8,722 nt of DNA from the NCBI GenBank assembly GCA_003131665.1, contig PKWA01000055.1:6249-14970 (forward strand), read 5' to 3'. A program made the position numbers and the translations under genes. This DNA is from Acidimicrobiaceae bacterium. Lineage in GTDB: Bacteria; Actinomycetota; Acidimicrobiia; Acidimicrobiales; RAAP-2. Below are positions 5,282 to 8,722 of this stretch, one piece after another. The notes under the pieces were generated by a model. It was not told the origin of the DNA. It did not search any database and saw nothing but the letters and a program-made list of their open reading frames with translations. Position 1 is the stretch's first letter, and every line of letters begins with the position of its first letter.

Positions 5282-6388
5282 GCGCAACGGCGTGTAGGGC
5301 AGGCCCAGTGCCTCGGCAACGGGTCCGTAGGTGACCGAGCCGTTGACGACATTGACGCCTTCGGCCAGGGCGTCATCGGCGACCACGGCGTCGCGCCAGC
5401 CGTGGCGAGCCAACTCCAACACGTAGGGCAACGTGACGTTGGACAGGGCCCGCGTCGACGTGGCCGGCACGGCGCCGGGCATGTTCGCCACGCAGTAGAA
5501 GATAGAACCGTTGAGCTCGAAAACTGGGTCGGAGTGAGTCGTGGGACGCGTCGCTTCGAAGCACCCTCCCTGGTCGACCGCGATGTCAACCAATACCGAG
5601 CCGTTTCGCATACGTCCGACGAGCTCGTTACTCACGAGTTTGGGCGCCTTAGCCCCCACGACGAGCACGGCGCCAATCACGATGTCGGCGTCGAGACAGC
5701 ACTCTTCAATGGAATGGGCGGTGGACGCGATGGTCTGCACGCGACCATCGAAGTGAATGTCCACCTGACGAAGCCGCTCGAGGTTGCGGTCGAGAATCTT
5801 CACGTTCGCGTGCAGGCCGACCGCCACCGTTGCCGCCGCGAGTCCCGACACGCCCGCGCCAATAACAACGACGTTGGCCGGCGCGACGCCAGGAACGCCC
5901 GCGATCAAGGTGCCATGACCTCCGCCCGGACGCATTAGGTGATAGGCGCCCACCAACGGGGCCATCCGTCCCGCGACCTCGCTCATCGGCGTTAAGAGCG
6001 GCAGGGAGTTGTCGCGTAGACGTACCGTCTCGTAGGCGATCGCGACGTTGTTGCCCGCGATGAGAGCGGCGGTACACTCACGTGACGCCGCCAAGTGCAA
6101 GTAGGTAAAGAGCACCTGATGCTTATGGGCGCCGAGGCGAGCGTACTCCTCGGCCACGGGCTCTTTGACCTTTAACAAGAGCTCACTCTCGCTCCAGAGG
6201 TCGTCGGCGCTTTCGATTATCACGGCGCCGTTGGCGACGTACTCCTCGTCACGAATCGACGAGCCCACACCGGCGCCACGTTCAATGAGGACGCGGTGTC
6301 CCGCGAGTGAGAGTTCGCGAACCCCCGCGGGCGTCATCGCCACGCGGTACTCGTCGGTCTTAATCTCTTTGGCTACGCCGATGATCAT
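5270..6388 (-). CDS. ald: Alanine dehydrogenase
   Basis: A 372-residue NAD-dependent enzyme interconverting L-alanine and pyruvate plus ammonium in the cytosol. Family residues are visible: Arg15 in KTDEYRVAMTP, Lys75 in LKVKEP, His98 in FTYLHLAAS and Asp272 in VDIAVDQGG. The NAD-binding loop VIGAGVSGLAA spans 175-185. The His and Asp numbers are two higher than in the M. tuberculosis enzyme, consistent with a two-residue insertion near 86-90. Length and ends are normal, and the MIIGVAKEIK start is canonical. A GAAGGG ribosome site lies ten bases before the ATG. The gene is downstream of patD on the same strand with a 77-base gap, so co-transcription is plausible. In mycobacteria ald is controlled by an Lrp-type protein, which makes the Lrp gene nearby relevant. 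The 3' end overlaps the convergent DUF5522 gene by 12 bases. Confidence 0.97.
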   Translation of the reverse strand: MIIGVAKEIKTDEYRVAMTPAGVRELSLAGHRVLIERGAGVGSSIRDEEYVANGAVIIESADDLWSESELLLKVKEPVAEEYARLGAHKHQVLFTYLHLAASRECTAALIAGNNVAIAYETVRLRDNSLPLLTPMSEVAGRMAPLVGAYHLMRPGGGHGTLIAGVPGVAPANVVVIGAGVSGLAAATVAVGLHANVKILDRNLERLRQVDIHFDGRVQTIASTAHSIEECCLDADIVIGAVLVVGAKAPKLVSNELVGRMRNGSVLVDIAVDQGGCFEATRPTTHSDPVFELNGSIFYCVANMPGAVPATSTRALSNVTLPYVLELARHGWRDAVVADDALAEGVNVVNGSVTYGPVAEALGLPYTPLRSLL

Positions 6389-6398
6389 CGTTGATCAT

Positions 6399-6404
6399 CC
6401 CTTC
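6399..6404 (-). promoter_or_regulatory. Ribosome binding site of ald
   Basis: GAAGGG on the minus strand, ten bases before the ATG at 6388. The spacing is on the long side but it is the only good site nearby. An ATG directly after the GGG is out of frame. Confidence 0.55.
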
Positions 6405-6423
6405 TCACTAGAACGCCTCTTCC

Positions 6424-6429
6424 ACGCTA
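6424..6429 (-). promoter_or_regulatory. Possible internal -10 element for ald
   Basis: TAGCGT on the minus strand in the patD-ald gap would give a leader of about 29 bases including the ribosome site. No good -35 is seen. It would allow ald expression independent of patD; read-through from patD is the alternative. Confidence 0.25.
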
Positions 6430-6441
6430 ATCAATCGCCGT

Positions 6442-6465
6442 GCGAGGCTTTCGCGGCTCCCTCGC
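6442..6465 (-). other. Inverted repeat after the patD stop codon
   Basis: GCGAGG (6442-6447) and CCTCGC (6460-6465) form a six-pair perfect stem with a 12-base loop, starting just after the patD stop codon on the minus strand. No T-run follows, so it is not a standard intrinsic terminator. It could be a processing or partial attenuation hairpin that lowers read-through into ald, or chance. Confidence 0.3.
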
Positions 6466-6466
6466 T

Positions 6467-7894
6467 CTAAAACTCGAGGTTGTGCATGACGTGCTTTAGA
6501 CGCGTGTAGTCCTCGAAGCCGTAGACCGAGAGGTCCTTGCCGTACCCCGACTTCTTGAACCCGCCGTGGGGCATCTCGGCCACTAAGGGAACATGTGTAT
6601 TGACCCACACGCAGCCAAAGTCCAGGTCGCGGGCAAAGCGCATCGCGCGACCGTGATCTCTCGTCCACACCGAAGACGCCAGCCCGTAATCAACCCCGTT
6701 CGCCCACTCGAGCGCTTGGGCTTCATCGGAGAACTGCTGGACGGTGATGACGGGGCCAAAAACCTCACTTTGAATCATCTCGTCGTCCTGGAGAAGACCG
6801 GCGACGACGGTCGGCGCAATGAAATAACCTTCATCGCCCACTCGAGCGCCGCCGGCCACCACGGAGGCGTGCTTGGGCGTACGCGATAAGAAGCCGGTGA
6901 CGCGCTCGAACTGACCCAGGTTGTTCACGGGGCCAAAGAGCGCATCTTCGCTCTCGGGCGGACCGATAATGGTGGTCTTGGCCTGCTCGGCCAACGCGTC
7001 CACGAAGTCGGCGTAGACGCTTGCTCCGGCCAATACGCGCGTCGCGGCGGTGCAGTCCTGGCCCGCATTGAAGTAGCCGGCGACGGCGATCGTCTCGACC
7101 GCGGACGCGACGTCGACGTCGTCAAAGACGACGACCGGAGCCTTTCCCCCAAGTTCGAGGTGCACGCGCTTCAGATTCTTGGACGCCGCGCCGGCCACCT
7201 CCATGCCGGCTCTCACCGATCCCGTGATCGACACCATCGCCGGGATCGAGTGATCGACCAACGCTCGACCGGTGTCGCGGTCACCGCACACGACACCAAA
7301 AACTCCCTCGGGCAGCACTTGGGCCATCAGCTGGGCCATGAACAACGTCGAGGCTGGCGTCGAGTCACCGGGCTTTAAGACCATCGTGTTACCCGCGGCG
7401 AGAGCCGGAGCCCACTTCCACACCGCCATCAACATCGGATAGTTCCACGGCGTGACCGCGGCGCAAACGCCCACCGGCTCGCGACGAACGTAACTCGTCA
7501 TACCTTCCATGTACTCCGCCGCGCCGCGGCCCTCCAACAGACGGGCCGCGCCGGCGAAGAAGCGAATCTGATCGATCATGGGGGGAATCTCTTCACTCAT
7601 CGTGAGCGAGATAATCTTTCCGGTGTTCTCGGCTTCAATGGCGACCAGTTCTTCAGCGTTCGCTTCGAGCAAATCGGCAATCTTCAATAAGGCGAGGGAA
7701 CGTTGCGAAGGCGTCGTGCGTTTCCACGAAGCGAAGGCCTTGGCGGCCACTTGAACGGCGTGGTCCACGTCTACCTCATTCGAAACGGGCATCTCCGCGA
7801 AGGGTTGGCCCGTGACGGGACTGAGAAGTTCGACGTACTTCCCACTCTTGGGCGCAACGGATTCGCCCCCGATGAAGTTGGCCAAGCGACGCAT
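6467..7894 (-). CDS. patD: Gamma-aminobutyraldehyde dehydrogenase (PatD-like ALDH)
   Basis: A 475-residue NAD-dependent aldehyde dehydrogenase predicted to oxidise 4-aminobutanal to GABA in putrescine breakdown. Catalytic features: PWNYP with Asn151, Lys174 in VLKPG, catalytic base Glu247 in HLELGGKAP, nucleophile Cys281 in [11 protein letters not shown], and Glu377 in EVFGPV. Beyond the general ALDH fold, [17 protein letters not shown] (102-118), EYMEGMTS (127-134) and the C-terminal [17 protein letters not shown] (440-456) closely resemble E. coli PatD (YdcW), which separates it from succinate-semialdehyde or betaine-aldehyde dehydrogenases. The ATG at 7894 is chosen for its AGGAGG site and the family N-terminus; an in-frame extension to 8107 would overlap the Lrp gene and has no ALDH similarity. 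It is divergent from an Lrp regulator and upstream of ald. Activity on other omega-aminoaldehydes is possible. Confidence 0.92.
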   Translation of the reverse strand: MRRLANFIGGESVAPKSGKYVELLSPVTGQPFAEMPVSNEVDVDHAVQVAAKAFASWKRTTPSQRSLALLKIADLLEANAEELVAIEAENTGKIISLTMSEEIPPMIDQIRFFAGAARLLEGRGAAEYMEGMTSYVRREPVGVCAAVTPWNYPMLMAVWKWAPALAAGNTMVLKPGDSTPASTLFMAQLMAQVLPEGVFGVVCGDRDTGRALVDHSIPAMVSITGSVRAGMEVAGAASKNLKRVHLELGGKAPVVVFDDVDVASAVETIAVAGYFNAGQDCTAATRVLAGASVYADFVDALAEQAKTTIIGPPESEDALFGPVNNLGQFERVTGFLSRTPKHASVVAGGARVGDEGYFIAPTVVAGLLQDDEMIQSEVFGPVITVQQFSDEAQALEWANGVDYGLASSVWTRDHGRAMRFARDLDFGCVWVNTHVPLVAEMPHGGFKKSGYGKDLSVYGFEDYTRLKHVMHNLEF

Positions 7895-7898
7895 AAAC

Positions 7899-7904
7899 CC
7901 TCCT
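7899..7904 (-). promoter_or_regulatory. Ribosome binding site of patD
   Basis: AGGAGG on the minus strand, four bases before the ATG at 7894. It decides the start against the longer open frame reaching 8107. Confidence 0.8.
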
Positions 7905-7973
7905 AAAGTCGGGCCGTCTTCTAACCGCACCCCAGGCCACTCTGCCAGACATTGCTTGGGCTTCGCAACCGAG

Positions 7974-8002
7974 AAGTAAGTAAAAAGTCGTCCAGACGGC
8001 AA
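7974..8002 (-). promoter_or_regulatory. Candidate promoter of patD
   Basis: On the minus strand TTGCCG (8002-7997) and TTACTT (7979-7974) are separated by 17 bases, a fair sigma70-type pair. The transcript would start near 7967 and carry a leader of about 70 bases. The -35 end lies beside the inverted repeat at 8006-8022. Confidence 0.4.
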
Positions 8003-8005
8003 ATT

Positions 8006-8022
8006 ACGACGTATTCCGTCGT
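8006..8022. promoter_or_regulatory. Inverted repeat, candidate Lrp operator
   Basis: ACGACG (8006-8011) and CGTCGT (8017-8022) are perfect six-base arms around an AT-rich five-base spacer, a size similar to Lrp/AsnC-type sites. The repeat covers the position where the lrp -35 would be and abuts the patD -35, so one bound dimer could affect both promoters. A second, interleaved pair, GACGG (7995-7999) and CCGTC (8016-8020), extends the symmetry. Binding by the adjacent regulator is inferred. Confidence 0.4.
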
Positions 8023-8032
8023 TAAGAGCCCC

Positions 8033-8038
8033 TATACT
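8033..8038 (+). promoter_or_regulatory. -10 element of the lrp gene
   Basis: TATACT is one of the best -10 hexamers in the window. It predicts a start near 8045 and a leader of about 44 bases. The -35 position falls in the inverted repeat and has no TTGACA-like hexamer, which suits a regulated promoter. Confidence 0.5.
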
Positions 8039-8053
8039 GTCTGTATCCGCAGT

Positions 8054-8075
8054 TCCGGAGCCCTTGGCCACCGGA
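8054..8075 (+). other. Hairpin in the lrp leader
   Basis: TCCGG (8054-8058) pairs with CCGGA (8071-8075), and inside it GCC (8060-8062) pairs with GGC (8066-8068) around a CTT loop. It ends two bases before the GGGAG ribosome site, so it could modulate ribosome access. Chance is also possible in GC-rich DNA. Confidence 0.3.
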
Positions 8076-8077
8076 CC

Positions 8078-8082
8078 GGGAG
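8078..8082 (+). promoter_or_regulatory. Ribosome binding site of the lrp gene
   Basis: GGGAG, six bases before the ATG at 8089, supports this start and a leadered transcript. Confidence 0.65.
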
Positions 8083-8088
8083 CAACTG

Positions 8089-8613
8089 ATGCCAGCCACC
8101 AAACCACAACGACCGAGTCACACGAACGAAGAGCGCTCGCCCATTGAGCTCATCAACTCGGCCCCCGGAGCGCTCGACTCTCTCGACCGGCGGATCATCA
8201 GTCTGTTGCAAAAGGACGGGCGTCGAGCCTACGGCGCGATCGCAGAAGAGGTCGGACTCTCCGAGGCGGCGGTGCGACGACGCGTGCAGCGACTACGCGA
8301 CTCCGGCGTCATGCAGATCGTCGCGATCACCGATCCTCTGCAGCTCGGCTACGGGCGCGAGGCGCTGATTGGCATTCGAGTCCAGGGCGACGTGCGACTC
8401 GTCGCGGACAAGGTCGCGGCCATTGACGAAGCGAACTACGTCGTCATGACTGCCGGCAGCTTTGACATCATCGCCGAGGTCATCGCCGAAGACGACAACG
8501 ACTTGGTCCATCTCTTGAACGACTCGATCCGATCCATTCCTGGCGTGACCGAAGTTGAAACGTTCTTGTATTTGAAGCTGGCAAAGCAGACGTACGAATG
8601 GGGCACCAAGTGA
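8089..8613 (+). CDS. Lrp/AsnC family transcriptional regulator
   Basis: A 174-residue DNA-binding regulator. After a polar N-terminal tail of about 27 residues comes the AsnC-type winged helix-turn-helix: [18 protein letters not shown] (29-46), then [22 protein letters not shown] with the recognition helix at [12 protein letters not shown] (58-69). The C-terminal RAM effector/oligomer domain spans about 90-160 and includes [14 protein letters not shown]. The body closely resembles Lrp proteins found beside polyamine-catabolic aminotransferase and aldehyde dehydrogenase genes in Streptomyces, as I recall. It is divergent from patD and its stop overlaps the next gene's GTG by four bases, so it is probably co-expressed with that gene. 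Expected roles are autoregulation and control of the patD side. The effector (an amino acid or amine) is unknown. Confidence 0.93.
   Translation: MPATKPQRPSHTNEERSPIELINSAPGALDSLDRRIISLLQKDGRRAYGAIAEEVGLSEAAVRRRVQRLRDSGVMQIVAITDPLQLGYGREALIGIRVQGDVRLVADKVAAIDEANYVVMTAGSFDIIAEVIAEDDNDLVHLLNDSIRSIPGVTEVETFLYLKLAKQTYEWGTK
8600..8603 (+). promoter_or_regulatory. Ribosome binding site within the end of lrp
   Basis: GGGG inside the last codons of lrp, six bases before the GTG at 8610, supports translational coupling with the downstream gene. Confidence 0.4.
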
Positions 8614-8722
8614 CACTTCGCGAAGCAATAACTGACGGCGTCCTCGTCACGGACGAACTACACGCCAGCCATAACTACTCCGAGCGCGCCAGGCGCAATC
8701 TCTGGTTGCAGATGTCGCGCAT
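8610..8722 (+). CDS. Probable class III aminotransferase, N-terminal fragment (cut by window edge)
   Basis: Only 37 residues are present. The GTG start overlaps the lrp TGA in a GTGA arrangement and has a GGGG ribosome site; an in-frame ATG at 8598 inside lrp is the alternative. The readable part includes SERARRNLWLQMSRM near residues 23-37, which resembles the N-terminal arm of class III PLP-dependent aminotransferases (typically R-x-H-L-W followed by an aromatic/basic stretch and R-M). The PLP lysine and other catalytic residues lie beyond the window. With lrp and patD adjacent, a putrescine- or omega-amine:pyruvate aminotransferase is the most likely product. This rests heavily on context. 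Confidence 0.55.
   Translation, partial: MTLREAITDGVLVTDELHASHNYSERARRNLWLQMSR

Noticed and set aside
7895..8107. N-terminal extension of the aldehyde dehydrogenase to an upstream in-frame start
   Set aside because: It would overlap the start of lrp, crosses both promoters, has no ALDH-like sequence, and the ATG at 7894 has an AGGAGG site.
1..8722. Mobile element, CRISPR array, tRNA or defence island
   Set aside because: No transposase, integrase, regularly spaced repeats, cloverleaf-like sequence or toxin/nuclease genes were recognised; every longer stretch is explained by a housekeeping or metabolic gene.

Overview
The window is a compact, moderately high-GC stretch of bacterial chromosome, most likely from an actinobacterium. 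An Acidimicrobiia-like lineage is possible but cannot be proven from this sequence. The grounds are the GTG starts, apparent leaderless promoters of the form TANNNT-N6-RTG, a type-2 (eukaryote-like) isoleucyl-tRNA synthetase, and an Lrp / aminobutyraldehyde dehydrogenase / aminotransferase locus resembling one I recall from Streptomyces. I see no mobile element, CRISPR array, tRNA, rRNA or phage gene.

Layout: (1) 1-1397, minus: the N-terminal 465 residues of IleRS, cut by the window edge. (2) 1471-4043: four single genes on alternating strands: a GNAT acetyltransferase (+), a HAD sugar-phosphate phosphatase (-), a tandem-GNAT protein (+) and a Cys-type glutathione-peroxidase-family protein (-). 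(3) 4096-5281: a zinc-free quinone oxidoreductase and a 72-residue DUF5522-type cysteine protein, both plus. (4) 5270-7894, minus: patD-like gamma-aminobutyraldehyde dehydrogenase followed by alanine dehydrogenase (ald). (5) 8089-8722, plus: an Lrp/AsnC regulator overlapping the start of a gene that is probably a class III aminotransferase, cut by the window end.

The right third reads as a functional unit for polyamine/amine nitrogen use. A putrescine:pyruvate-type aminotransferase would make 4-aminobutanal and alanine, PatD would oxidise the aldehyde to GABA, and Ald would turn alanine back into pyruvate with release of ammonium. The Lrp protein, encoded divergently from patD, is the natural candidate regulator. 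This is inference from gene families and order.

The most notable points are: an altered class I signature in IleRS (GLHH instead of HxGH), a swap associated with strong mupirocin resistance in type-2 IleRS; five genes (a sixth is possible) with a TANNNT hexamer exactly six bases before the start codon, implying leaderless mRNAs; back-to-back promoters packed into as little as 34 bp; and convergent genes that share a CTAG as stop codons for both strands. I found no clearly new multi-gene defence or biosynthetic system.
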